DNA from: an uncultured Lachnospiraceae bacterium
GTDB lineage: Bacteria > Bacillota > Clostridia > Lachnospirales > Lachnospiraceae
Length of the DNA stretch: 52,145 nt
NCBI GenBank assembly: GCA_910587715.1
Contig: CAJUMV010000031.1
Span: 1-52,145, forward strand
Direction: 5' to 3'
Each line of letters begins with the position of its first letter. Position 1 is the first letter of the stretch. Position numbers and translations under genes: made by a program. This document shows, in pieces, positions 7,014 to 15,263 of the stretch. The notes beneath the pieces are model-generated. The model saw only the letters and a list, made by a program, of their open reading frames with translations, was not told the origin of the DNA and made no database searches.

Positions 7014-8030
7014 ATGGCAAAAATTTTCTATCAGGAAGACTGTAATTTATCCCTTCTGGACGGCAAGACGATCGCAGTCATCGGCTACGGCAGTCAGGGA
7101 CATGCGCACGCGCTGAACGCGAAGGAGTCCGGCTGTCATGTAATCATCGGTCTCTACGAGGGTTCCAAGTCCTGGGCAAAGGCGGAAGCGCAGGGATTCG
7201 AGGTATATACGGCGGCTGAAGCTGCTAAAAAAGCGGATATTATCATGATTCTGATTAATGACGAGCTGCAGGCGGCTATGTACAAGAAAGACATCGAGCC
7301 GAATCTGGAAGCAGGTAATATGCTGATGTTTGCGCATGGCTTCAACATTCATTTCGGCTGCATCGTACCGCCCAAGGATGTGGATGTGACTATGATCGCG
7401 CCCAAGGGTCCGGGGCACACCGTAAGAAGCGAGTATCAGGCGGGCAAGGGTGTTCCCTGTCTGGTTGCCGTTCATCAGGACGCTACCGGCAAAGCGCAGG
7501 ATATGGCGTTAGCTTACGCGCTGGCAATCGGCGGCGCGAGAGCAGGCGTGCTGGAGACCACCTTCCGCACCGAGACTGAGACAGATCTCTTTGGTGAGCA
7601 GGCGGTACTTTGCGGCGGTGTATGCGCACTGATGCAGGCAGGCTTTGAGACGCTTGTGGAAGCGGGATACGACCCGAGAAACGCTTACTTTGAGTGTATT
7701 CATGAGATGAAGCTGATCGTAGACCTGATTTATCAGTCCGGTTTTGCGGGCATGAGATATTCCATTTCCAACACGGCGGAGTACGGCGATTATATCACCG
7801 GTCCGAAGATCATTACCGACGAGACGAAAAAGACCATGAAAAAGATTCTTTCCGATATCCAGGACGGCACCTTCGCAAAGGACTTCCTGCTTGATATGTC
7901 TTCCGCAGGCGGTCAGGTACATTTCAAGGCGATGAGGAAGCTTGCTTCCGAGCATCCTTCTGAGGTTGTGGGCGAGGAGGTCAGAAAGCTCTACAGCTGG
8001 AACGGCGAGGACAAGCTGATCAATAACTAA
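7014..8030 (+). CDS. ilvC: Ketol-acid reductoisomerase (NADPH)
   Basis: Converts acetolactate or acetohydroxybutyrate to the dihydroxy acids of valine/isoleucine synthesis. A 338-residue class I enzyme with an N-terminal Rossmann domain (VIGYGSQGHAHALN) and the knotted helical C-terminal domain carrying the Mg-binding acidic residues (TDLFGEQAVLCGG, ECIHEMK). ATG at 7014 follows GGAGGAG at 7000-7006; the upstream in-frame GTG at 6975 would add an atypical extension lying in the leader. A terminator 69 nt after the stop ends the ilv unit. ilvD is not present. Confidence 0.95.
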   Translation: MAKIFYQEDCNLSLLDGKTIAVIGYGSQGHAHALNAKESGCHVIIGLYEGSKSWAKAEAQGFEVYTAAEAAKKADIIMILINDELQAAMYKKDIEPNLEAGNMLMFAHGFNIHFGCIVPPKDVDVTMIAPKGPGHTVRSEYQAGKGVPCLVAVHQDATGKAQDMALAYALAIGGARAGVLETTFRTETETDLFGEQAVLCGGVCALMQAGFETLVEAGYDPRNAYFECIHEMKLIVDLIYQSGFAGMRYSISNTAEYGDYITGPKIITDETKKTMKKILSDIQDGTFAKDFLLDMSSAGGQVHFKAMRKLASEHPSEVVGEEVRKLYSWNGEDKLINN

Positions 8031-8098
8031 CTTCGTTATTTGTTAAGCTGTAAACATGCGCTAAACTGTATGGCACATATACGGAAAAATAAGATAAT

Positions 8099-8144
8099 AA
8101 AGGCATTCCGTCGGTTATCCGGCTCGGGGTGCCTTTCTTCTTTT
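8099..8144 (+). terminator. Rho-independent terminator after ilvC
   Basis: AAAGGCA (8099-8105) pairs with TGCCTTT (8130-8136) with inner CCG/CGG pairing, followed by TTCTTCTTTT. It ends the biosynthetic unit before the two-component genes. Confidence 0.8.
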
Positions 8145-8172
8145 AAATATTTTGGGATTTTATGGGTTTTTG

Positions 8173-8212
8173 TTTAGAATTTCTTAAGAACTATCTGCGG
8201 TTTCTGTTTAGA
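8173..8212 (+). promoter_or_regulatory. Direct repeats upstream of the response regulator gene
   Basis: TTTAGA (8173-8178), TTAAGA (8184-8189, exactly 11 bp later) and TTTAGA (8207-8212) lie just upstream of a TATACT -10-like hexamer at 8222-8227. Tandem hexamers with 11-bp phasing are typical binding sites for OmpR-family regulators, so autoregulation is possible. No convincing -35 is seen, which would fit an activated promoter. Confidence 0.35.
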
Positions 8213-8265
8213 TACGCCGTATATACTATAAACCATGAAAAAGGAAAATGAGTGAGGGGCAGAAA

Positions 8266-8976
8266 ATGGATTACCATATTTTAATCGTGGAGGACGACAA
8301 GGACATCAGGGAGGGCATAGAAATCTATCTGAAAAATCAGGGCTATGTCGTTTTTCAGGCGGCGGACGGCGTGGAGGGGCTAGCCGTGCTCCAGAAGGAG
8401 GAGATCCATCTGGCGATCGTGGACGTGATGATGCCGCGGATGGACGGGATCAATATGGTGATGCGGATGCGGGAGTTAGAGTATGAGTTTCCGGTGATCA
8501 TGCTCTCCGCCAAATCGGAGGAAGTGGATAAAATCATGGGGCTTAACATGGGGGCGGACGACTATGTGACGAAGCCCTTTACCACCATGGAGCTTCTCGC
8601 CAGAGTCAACTCCCATCTGCGGCGTTACAGCCGCTTTCTGGAAATGAAGGAAGGTAAAAAAGCGGAAAACGAGGAGAGAGTCTATAACATCGGCGGGCTG
8701 GAAGTGCACGAGGATACAGTGGAGGTATTTTTGGACGGTAATCCCGTGAAGCTGACGCCCACGGAATTTAAAATTCTTCTGCTTCTCATAAAGAGTCCGG
8801 GCAGGGTCTATTCCGCCGAGGAGATTTACGAGCGGGTCTGGAACGAGCAGGCGATAAACACGGACACAATCATGGTGCATGTCAGGAAAATCCGGGAAAA
8901 GATCGAGATGAATCCCCGGGAACCAAAATATTTAAAGGTGGTGTGGGGCGTTGGATACAAGATCGAAAAACAGTGA
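8266..8976 (+). CDS. OmpR/PhoB-family response regulator
   Basis: A receiver domain (residues 1-115) with acidic pocket E9/D10/D11, phosphoacceptor D53 (IVDVMMPRMDG) and the conserved TKPF lysine, followed by a C-terminal winged-helix DNA-binding domain (about 145-236, ending VKVVWGVGYKIE-like). ATG at 8266 follows GAGGGG with 6-nt spacing and starts directly at MDYHILIVEDD. An ATG at 8248 adds six residues but is only about 3 nt from its AAGGAA. The 3' end overlaps the sensor kinase gene. The signal sensed is unknown. Confidence 0.93.
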   Translation: MDYHILIVEDDKDIREGIEIYLKNQGYVVFQAADGVEGLAVLQKEEIHLAIVDVMMPRMDGINMVMRMRELEYEFPVIMLSAKSEEVDKIMGLNMGADDYVTKPFTTMELLARVNSHLRRYSRFLEMKEGKKAENEERVYNIGGLEVHEDTVEVFLDGNPVKLTPTEFKILLLLIKSPGRVYSAEEIYERVWNEQAINTDTIMVHVRKIREKIEMNPREPKYLKVVWGVGYKIEKQ

Positions 8977-11311
8977 GACGGGAAATCTGAGTAAACGGGA
9001 GAGGATGCCGGGGATTTTTATTGCAGCGGTGTTGATTCTGGCTGCTTCGTTTGCCTTTCTGTCGCAGTATCCGGGTTTCAAGGAGCGCGCGGCGGCGGAT
9101 GAGCCGAATATTCTTGCGGGCAGCGAGTTTTTACATGAGGTCTATCAGGCGAATATCGTGCTCTATAAGCAGCTCTGTGACTATAAAACATCGAAGGCGG
9201 AGAGCGGAGAAAAAGCATCCGCGCAGGATTATTTTCTCAGTGCGGAGATTACGAAGGCGAAAGACTTTGACGAGTACTATGATTTTGGCGAGGAGACGCC
9301 TCTTACTTATGCGGGAGAGCAGCTTGATGAATTGCTTGACCAGTGGTATCTTTCCTTTGCGAACGGGCTGGAGCAGCAGATTGACTATGAAATCATGGAT
9401 CGCGAGAACGGACAGACATTCGCGAATACCGAGTGTGCATTGCACTATCTCGGCACAGAGGAGGAGAGCGTTTATCTGGATGACTATTATCCTTATTATA
9501 TCAAGCTGGACTTTGACGAGAACGGGCTTTTGGAACATGTGTGGGTGCGCGGCGAGGATGCGGATGCGCTCGTGGAGAATGTACAGCGCGTGATGCGGAG
9601 CCGTTACCTGGAACGGTGTCTCTATGAGAATCTGTCCTATTCCGCTTACGGGGGCATCAACTGGGAGGATGCCATCTACTATCAGTCGCCGGACTACAAT
9701 GCGGTGATGCAGATGAATCTGCAGGTTCTGAATATGCCGAAAAACTGTACCGTCTCTTATGCGCTGACGGAGACGCAGTTAGCTGATGTAAAGGCATCCT
9801 CACGCATGTTTCTCGCCATGAGCTCTGCGGGCAATTACCTGCACAGCGGCATACAGGATGTGTTTCGTATATTGCTTATCGTTTTGGGGATTGCCGCCAT
9901 GCTTCTGCCCTTGTGGAAAAAGTACCGGCTCCATGCATACCGACTTTTGCCGCTGCACATAGAGGTGCTGACGGTGCTTGTTGTCGCCGCATTTTTCCTC
10001 TTGGGTGAGCTGTCCGCCACGTTTGTGATGTACTCCATGTCCGACAGCTGGGAATACAGCCTTTCCCATATACTCTGTGCCACGCTGCCGGGGCTTAGCA
10101 CGGCGGGAGCCGCGGATATCGTGTGGATACTCAATTTTCTCTTTCTGGCGGCGGCGTTTACGCTCTGGTTTACCCTGATTACCGCGTATGCGCAGGTCTA
10201 TGTGTTCGGACTGAAAAGTTATGTGCGAAAACGCTGTTTTTGTTATCGCATCTTCCGATACGCACGGGCTTCGATTCGAAGAAAGCGTGCGCGCATCAAG
10301 CGGGAATTTCTGCATATGGATTTGGAACAGAATTTGAATGTGCCGCTGTTTAAGATGTTTTTGGCAAACTATTTCATTCTTGCGGTCATTAGTCTGTTCT
10401 GGGTGTTTGGCGTACTTTTGCTGATTCCCTACACCGTATTTCTTTATGGACTTTTGAGAAAGTACATCCGCATCATTCAGGGACAGTATGGGGAGATGCT
10501 GACGGCGGCTCATTCGGTGGCGGAAGGAAATTTACAGACGGAAATGGAAGGTGACTGGGGGATATTTTCTGCCTTTCAGGAAGAGCTTTCCTCGATTCAG
10601 AGCAGTTTTTCCCAAGCGGTGGAAGAGGAAGTGAAAAGCCAGCGGATGCGCACGGAGCTGATTACCAATGTGTCCCACGACTTAAAGACGCCCCTTACCG
10701 CTATCATTACCTACACGGAACTTCTGCAGGAAGAGGGCGTTACACAGACGCAGCGGAAGGAATATCTGGAGGTGCTTCAGAGAAAATCCCTGCGCTTAAA
10801 GACATTGATTGAGGATTTGTTCGAGGTGAGCAAGGCGAACAGCGGCAACGTGGCGTTCCACACGGAGAAGGTGGATATCTGCCATCTGGTGCGGCAGATG
10901 TATCTGGAGTACGAAGACAAGGCGAAGGAAGCAGGGCTTATTTTTCGGTTCCAGTTTCCGGAGCAGAAGGTGTTTTTGATGCTGGACGGAGAGAAAACGA
11001 GCCGCGTCTTCGACAATTTATACACGAACATCATCAAGTACGCCATGCCGGACTCCCGGGTCTATGTCAGTGTGGCGCAGGATGCGGAGGAAGTGCGGAT
11101 TGAACTGAAAAACATTTCCGGCTATGAGTTAAATATTCCCGCCGAGAGCCTGACGGAGCGGTTCGTCCGGGGCGACAGCGCCAGAAGCAGCGAGGGCAGC
11201 GGTCTGGGGCTTGCCATTGCCAGAAGCTTTGTGGAACTGCAGGGCGGCAGGATGGACATAGAGATAGACGGGGATTTGTTCAAGGTGCTGCTGGCATGGA
11301 AGGGGCTGTAA
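8951..11311 (+). CDS. Multi-pass membrane sensor histidine kinase
   Basis: Partner of the preceding regulator. One N-terminal membrane segment (about 20-40) is followed by an extracytoplasmic region of roughly 250 residues with no domain I recognise, then about four more membrane helices (about 303-520), a HAMP-like linker, the HisKA H-box (NVSHDLKTPL, H576) and a HATPase_c domain with N-box (FDNLYTNIIKY) and GSGLGLAI. Numbering uses TTG at 8951, which overlaps the regulator by 26 nt and supplies positive residues before the first helix; ATG at 9005 is the alternative. At 786 residues it is long for the class. Its 3' end forms half of a terminator. Confidence 0.9.
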   Translation: MDTRSKNSETGNLSKRERMPGIFIAAVLILAASFAFLSQYPGFKERAAADEPNILAGSEFLHEVYQANIVLYKQLCDYKTSKAESGEKASAQDYFLSAEITKAKDFDEYYDFGEETPLTYAGEQLDELLDQWYLSFANGLEQQIDYEIMDRENGQTFANTECALHYLGTEEESVYLDDYYPYYIKLDFDENGLLEHVWVRGEDADALVENVQRVMRSRYLERCLYENLSYSAYGGINWEDAIYYQSPDYNAVMQMNLQVLNMPKNCTVSYALTETQLADVKASSRMFLAMSSAGNYLHSGIQDVFRILLIVLGIAAMLLPLWKKYRLHAYRLLPLHIEVLTVLVVAAFFLLGELSATFVMYSMSDSWEYSLSHILCATLPGLSTAGAADIVWILNFLFLAAAFTLWFTLITAYAQVYVFGLKSYVRKRCFCYRIFRYARASIRRKRARIKREFLHMDLEQNLNVPLFKMFLANYFILAVISLFWVFGVLLLIPYTVFLYGLLRKYIRIIQGQYGEMLTAAHSVAEGNLQTEMEGDWGIFSAFQEELSSIQSSFSQAVEEEVKSQRMRTELITNVSHDLKTPLTAIITYTELLQEEGVTQTQRKEYLEVLQRKSLRLKTLIEDLFEVSKANSGNVAFHTEKVDICHLVRQMYLEYEDKAKEAGLIFRFQFPEQKVFLMLDGEKTSRVFDNLYTNIIKYAMPDSRVYVSVAQDAEEVRIELKNISGYELNIPAESLTERFVRGDSARSSEGSGLGLAIARSFVELQGGRMDIEIDGDLFKVLLAWKGL

Positions 11312-11327
11312 ATCAGTCCCTTTTTTT
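11302..11327 (+). terminator. Terminator overlapping the kinase stop codon
   Basis: GGGGCTG (11302-11308) pairs with CAGTCCC (11314-11320) around a 5-nt loop that contains the TAA stop (11309-11311), followed by seven T. The last kinase codons thus double as a terminator arm. Confidence 0.85.
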
Positions 11328-11396
11328 CGTCTGTACGGACGGGCAAAAATGTGATAAACTAGACAATAAGTGCAGAGAAAACGAGGAGGAACGACA

Positions 11397-12662
11397 ATGG
11401 GAATGACAATGACACAGAAAATTCTGGCGGCGCACGCCGGTCTTTCGAAGGTGGAGGCGGGACAGCTCATCGAGGCAGACCTCGATCTGGTGCTGGGCAA
11501 TGATATCACCAGCCCCGTGGCGATTCACGAGATGGAGAAGATGAAAGTGGACGGCGTGTTTGATAAGGACAAGATTGCGCTGGTGCCGGACCATTTCGTC
11601 CCCAATAAAGATATCAAGTCCGCGGAGCACTGTAAGTGTGTGCGGGAATTTGCGAGGAAAAACGAGATTACCAATTATTTTGAAGTAGGGCAGATGGGTA
11701 TTGAGCACGCCCTTCTCCCGGAACAGGGTCTGACCGTGGCGGGCGACGTGATCATCGGCGCGGACTCCCACACTTGCACGTACGGTGCGCTGGGCGCGTT
11801 CTCCACAGGCGTCGGCAGCACGGACATGGCGGCTGGTATGGCTACCGGTAAGGCGTGGTTCAAAGTGCCTTCCGCCATCAAGTTTAACTTGACCGGCAAG
11901 CCCTCTGAGTGGGTCAGCGGCAAGGATGTGATCCTGCACATCATCGGCATGATCGGCGTGGACGGCGCGCTCTACAAATCCATGGAATTTGTCGGGGACG
12001 GTATCGCGAACCTGACCATGGACGACCGTTTTACGATTGCGAACATGGCGATTGAGGCGGGCGGCAAGAACGGCATTTTCCCGGTGGACGACCTTGCGGT
12101 TGCTTATATGAAGGAGCACGGCACGAGAGCGTATCAAGTATACGAAGCGGATGCGGACGCGGTTTACGATGAGGAGTACACCATTGACCTGGGTACGCTG
12201 CGTCCCACGGTAGCGTTCCCACACCTGCCGGAAAATACGAAGACCATTGACGAAATCAAAGAGGATATTAAGATTGACCAGGTAGTGATCGGCTCCTGCA
12301 CCAACGGCAGACTGGACGATTTACGGATTGCCGCGAAAGTGCTGAAGGGCAGGCATGTGGCAGAGGGGATGCGCTGTATCGTCATTCCCGCCACACAGAA
12401 AATTTACCTGCAGGCGATGGAGGAAGGGCTGTTAAAGACCTTTATCGAGGCGGGCGCAATCGTCAGCACCCCCACCTGCGGACCGTGTCTGGGCGGTTAC
12501 ATGGGCATCCTCGCGGAAGGCGAGCGCTGTGTATCCACCACCAACCGCAATTTCGTGGGTCGTATGGGACATGTGAACTCGGAAATCTATCTGGCAAGCC
12601 CCGCCGTGGCGGCGGCAAGCGCGGTGACGGGGAAGATATCCTGTCCCTGTAAATTATCATAA
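11397..12662 (+). CDS. leuC: 3-isopropylmalate dehydratase large subunit
   Basis: An aconitase-family [4Fe-4S] isomerase converting 2-isopropylmalate to 3-isopropylmalate in leucine synthesis. It is the shorter 421-residue form found in Clostridia and archaea, with cluster ligands C301 (GSCTNGR), C361 and C364 (TCGPCLGG). The start ATG at 11397 follows GAGGAGGA with 6-nt spacing; an in-frame GTG at 11370 would include the ribosome-binding site in the protein. leuD follows 17 nt downstream. Aconitase or homoaconitase specificity is a remote alternative, disfavoured by the size and pairing with a 162-residue small subunit. Confidence 0.93.
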   Translation: MGMTMTQKILAAHAGLSKVEAGQLIEADLDLVLGNDITSPVAIHEMEKMKVDGVFDKDKIALVPDHFVPNKDIKSAEHCKCVREFARKNEITNYFEVGQMGIEHALLPEQGLTVAGDVIIGADSHTCTYGALGAFSTGVGSTDMAAGMATGKAWFKVPSAIKFNLTGKPSEWVSGKDVILHIIGMIGVDGALYKSMEFVGDGIANLTMDDRFTIANMAIEAGGKNGIFPVDDLAVAYMKEHGTRAYQVYEADADAVYDEEYTIDLGTLRPTVAFPHLPENTKTIDEIKEDIKIDQVVIGSCTNGRLDDLRIAAKVLKGRHVAEGMRCIVIPATQKIYLQAMEEGLLKTFIEAGAIVSTPTCGPCLGGYMGILAEGERCVSTTNRNFVGRMGHVNSEIYLASPAVAAASAVTGKISCPCKLS

Positions 12663-12679
12663 AGGAAAGGAAAACTACT

Positions 12680-13168
12680 ATGAAAGCAGCAAAAGGACAT
12701 GTATTTAAATATGGGGACAATGTAGACACGGATGTCATCATCCCCGCGCGTTACTTAAACTCCTCCGACCCGGCAGAGTTGGCGACACATTGCATGGAGG
12801 ATATCGACAAAACGTTTATTCAGAGAGTGCAGAAGGGCGATATCATTGTGGCGGACAAGAATTTTGGCTGTGGCTCTTCGAGAGAGCACGCGCCCATCGC
12901 CATCAAAGCGGCAGGCGTAAGCTGTGTGATTGCGGAGACCTTTGCCCGCATCTTTTACAGAAATGCCATCAACATCGGTCTGCCCATCGTGGAGTGCCCC
13001 GAAGCGGCGGCAGCGATTGAGGCGGGAGACGAGGTGGAAGTGGATTTTGATTCTGGCGTGATTACCGACGTGACCAAAGGGACGACCTATCAGGGTCAGG
13101 CATTCCCCGAGTTCATGCAGAAGATTATTGCGGCGGAAGGGTTAGTTAACTACATCAATCAAAAATAA
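12680..13168 (+). CDS. leuD: 3-isopropylmalate dehydratase small subunit
   Basis: The swivel domain that completes the LeuC active site. Its 162 residues match the LeuD/HacB type paired with the short LeuC. Recognisable motifs are GDNVDTDVIIPARYL near the N terminus and FGCGSSREHAPIAIK (about 55-69), whose Ser-Arg loop contacts substrate. AAAGGAAAGG precedes the ATG. It lies 12 nt before an unknown gene that probably shares the transcript. leuA and leuB are not in the window. Confidence 0.93.
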   Translation: MKAAKGHVFKYGDNVDTDVIIPARYLNSSDPAELATHCMEDIDKTFIQRVQKGDIIVADKNFGCGSSREHAPIAIKAAGVSCVIAETFARIFYRNAINIGLPIVECPEAAAAIEAGDEVEVDFDSGVITDVTKGTTYQGQAFPEFMQKIIAAEGLVNYINQK

Positions 13169-13180
13169 AAAGGTGGTATT

Positions 13181-13969
13181 ATGATTTACAGGGTCGGTGA
13201 CGGCGATAATCCCGCCTATGATTATAGTAGTCAATTAAAGCCTGCCAAAAATGCCGAGGGTCAGGAAAAATTCAGTCTGGATCGGCAGAAGGAACAGGAT
13301 ATTCCGAAGAAGAAAGAGGAAAAGGGCGAGGATAAAAAACTGCATCAGAAGCCCGGCGCCGCTATTCGGACACAGGGCGGCGTAAAGCTGGAACTGTCCA
13401 GCGGACAGGCAACGGAAGAAAAACAGACGACAGACAATGCAGCGAAAGCCGAAAGCGCGGGCGGCGGTCTGTTCGACGGCATATTTTCTATTTTTAAGAG
13501 CCTGTTTGCGGCGGTAGGAGCATTTTTCTATCAGGTCTGGAACGAGCCGCCGCAGGAAGTGATCTCTGAGGACGTGACGCCCGAAGAGGCAGAGCGTTAT
13601 ACGGAAGAGTACTATGCCATGAAAGGTATTCCTGTTCCGGAGACCGCTTTGAAGGAAAAAAATGAGGAGGTCTCTGCGGACACAAACGTTTCAAAGGGGA
13701 CGGGACAAGCCACGGAAACGGTGGGTGTCCAAGAAGTGAACGAGGACTTTGCGGAAAAGCAGGCGGAGAGAGATGAAAAAATCCGCAAGCATCTGCGCTC
13801 CGGAAATCTGACGCAGGTAATCAATCTTCTTACGGACGACGGCAGACGGACTGTCGCCAAAAATTCTACGCTGTTAACTTATTATGATAAAAACGGAAAA
13901 CTGACGCAGATTAACGCGTCGGATAGAGAGCGTATCCTGCACGGAGACCGCCATGTGAAAACGCTGTAG
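13181..13969 (+). CDS. Unknown protein with charged low-complexity N-terminal half
   Basis: 262 residues, not recognised. The N-terminal region is rich in Lys, Glu and Gln and looks disordered. A hydrophobic/amphipathic block follows near 95-125 (FDGIFSIFKSLFAAVGAFFY), which could bind a membrane peripherally or span it. The C-terminal 65 residues look like a folded unit beginning RDEKIRKHLRSGNLTQVINLL. No signal peptide is seen. The ATG follows AAAGGTGGT 12 nt after leuD, so it is likely co-transcribed. The last codons and TAG form the left arm of a terminator shared with the convergent gene. Confidence 0.75.
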   Translation: MIYRVGDGDNPAYDYSSQLKPAKNAEGQEKFSLDRQKEQDIPKKKEEKGEDKKLHQKPGAAIRTQGGVKLELSSGQATEEKQTTDNAAKAESAGGGLFDGIFSIFKSLFAAVGAFFYQVWNEPPQEVISEDVTPEEAERYTEEYYAMKGIPVPETALKEKNEEVSADTNVSKGTGQATETVGVQEVNEDFAEKQAERDEKIRKHLRSGNLTQVINLLTDDGRRTVAKNSTLLTYYDKNGKLTQINASDRERILHGDRHVKTL

Positions 13970-13994
13970 CCTAGAGGACTACAGCGTTTTTGCC
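13958..13994. terminator. Shared bidirectional terminator holding two convergent stop codons
   Basis: AAAACGCTGTAG (13958-13969) and CTACAGCGTTTT (13979-13990) form a perfect 12-bp stem with a 9-nt loop, A-rich on the left and T-rich on the right. The left arm holds the TAG of the plus-strand gene; the minus-strand gene's stop begins at 13973 in the loop. Confidence 0.9.
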
Positions 13995-15089
13995 GTTCCG
14001 CTTTCCACGGTAAAGGTTGTAATCAGCTCTTGTGATGGTATCTTCCACGGACTCTTTGCCGTCATACAGGGCGACGCCGAGCGTGAGAGAACAGTGAATC
14101 CATTTATCGTTCAGTTCAAATACACGGTTCGCTACATTTCTGCGGATATTTTCCGCAATGCGAAGAGAACTTTCCTCTGAAGCGTTGTTGATCAGAATCA
14201 GGATTTCTTCTCCGCCCCAGCGGCACACATAGCCATGCCCCTTTACCTGATCGGATGTGATGCCCGCGATTCCCTTTAATACGACATCCCCGAAATCGTG
14301 TCCGTAGGTGTCGTTTACCTTTTTGAAATTATCAATATCGCACATAATCAAGGCAAAGCTGGATGCCGACTCCACCGCCTGATTGAGAAAAATATCCATG
14401 CTCCGCCGGTTGTAAAGCCCGGTCAGGGGGTCTGTGCTTGCAAGTTTATCCAGAATCGCGTTCTGATGCTTGAGCTGGCTGCTTGACAGCTTCATCTCAA
14501 ACACAAAGACCAGCGAGAAGAGAATCAGAAACGCAAAGGCGCAGAGGGAATTAAACATGTAGAGCGCCATTTCCAGAATGAAGTTGTCTATGACAACAAG
14601 AGGCTCTCCGAAGAAGGAGAGAAATTTACACGCCAAAAAGGCGACTGCAGAGAAAACAGCCGACACGGTAGCTACGGTAAATTTTTTCCGGCGGATATCT
14701 AGTGTGTAGCAAATGTAAAAACCGACCGGGACGATGGCGATGATGTACTGCGCAAACCCGAACTGCCATCCAAGACAAATGGTTGCGGCAAACGAGTGTA
14801 GAATGACCTCAATGTATGTAATAAAGTAAATCGACAGATAATGCTCCCGCTCGCCCAACATCAGCCAGAAGCATACCGCATAGGTAAGCACGCTGAAAAT
14901 ATTAAAATAGAATAAAGGCATAACCTGAAAAACGGCAAAAATGACAAGCAAAAGAACATGCACCGATGCGATGGAACCGATTAATGCATGGAACTTTAAC
15001 CGGTTTGTAATCTGCGTCTTGCCCGTCAGAACATCCTTTAGTTTGTTCACACCTCTTCTCAGGCGAGTTTTCCATTGTCTTTCATTCAT
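13971..15089 (-). CDS. Membrane-anchored diguanylate cyclase (GGDEF domain)
   Basis: Makes cyclic di-GMP. About six transmembrane helices occupy residues 30-200, a short helical linker follows, then a C-terminal GGDEF domain. It has the substrate-binding DxLTGLYNRR and CDIDNFKKVNDTYGHDFGD motifs and the signature as GGEEI, which keeps the catalytic GGEE. The inhibitory RxxD site normally five residues upstream is absent (KGHG there), so product inhibition through the I-site is unlikely. ATG at 15089 is preferred: AGGA lies 8 nt upstream and the promoter at 15137-15165 would start transcription near 15130, leaving no leader for an ATG at 15122. Ligand of the membrane sensor unknown. Confidence 0.9.
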   Translation of the reverse strand: MNERQWKTRLRRGVNKLKDVLTGKTQITNRLKFHALIGSIASVHVLLLVIFAVFQVMPLFYFNIFSVLTYAVCFWLMLGEREHYLSIYFITYIEVILHSFAATICLGWQFGFAQYIIAIVPVGFYICYTLDIRRKKFTVATVSAVFSAVAFLACKFLSFFGEPLVVIDNFILEMALYMFNSLCAFAFLILFSLVFVFEMKLSSSQLKHQNAILDKLASTDPLTGLYNRRSMDIFLNQAVESASSFALIMCDIDNFKKVNDTYGHDFGDVVLKGIAGITSDQVKGHGYVCRWGGEEILILINNASEESSLRIAENIRRNVANRVFELNDKWIHCSLTLGVALYDGKESVEDTITRADYNLYRGKRNGKNAVVL

Positions 15090-15136
15090 AAGAATCATTC
15101 CTGTTTTTAAGGGATTATACATAATAAATCTATTAT

Positions 15137-15165
15137 ATTATACTATTTCTCCATTTGTTTGTAAA
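15137..15165 (-). promoter_or_regulatory. Promoter of the diguanylate cyclase gene
   Basis: On the minus strand, TTTACA (15165-15160) and TATAAT (15142-15137) are spaced 17 nt. Predicted transcription start is near 15130, supporting translation from 15089. Confidence 0.65.
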
Positions 15166-15227
15166 CCGCCCGCCCTGTCAATCCGTTCCGATATTCAGAC
15201 AATTGATACCTTTTGGAGAGAAAACAC

Positions 15228-15256
15228 TTGTTCGACTGCACGATATCTGGTATACT
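15228..15256 (+). promoter_or_regulatory. Promoter predicted to give a leaderless mRNA
   Basis: TTGTTC (15228-15233), 17-nt spacer, TATACT (15251-15256). The start codon A of the next gene is at 15264, the expected transcription start position, so there would be no 5' leader. Confidence 0.6.
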
Positions 15257-15263
15257 TTCTCTT

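Noticed and set aside
9800..10513. 237-codon minus-strand frame inside the histidine kinase gene
   Set aside because: Antisense to a clear kinase; low-complexity basic product.
11328..11341. Imperfect palindrome CGTCTGTACGGACG before leuC as an operator
   Set aside because: Only a short imperfect dyad directly after the terminator T run; not distinguishable from chance.
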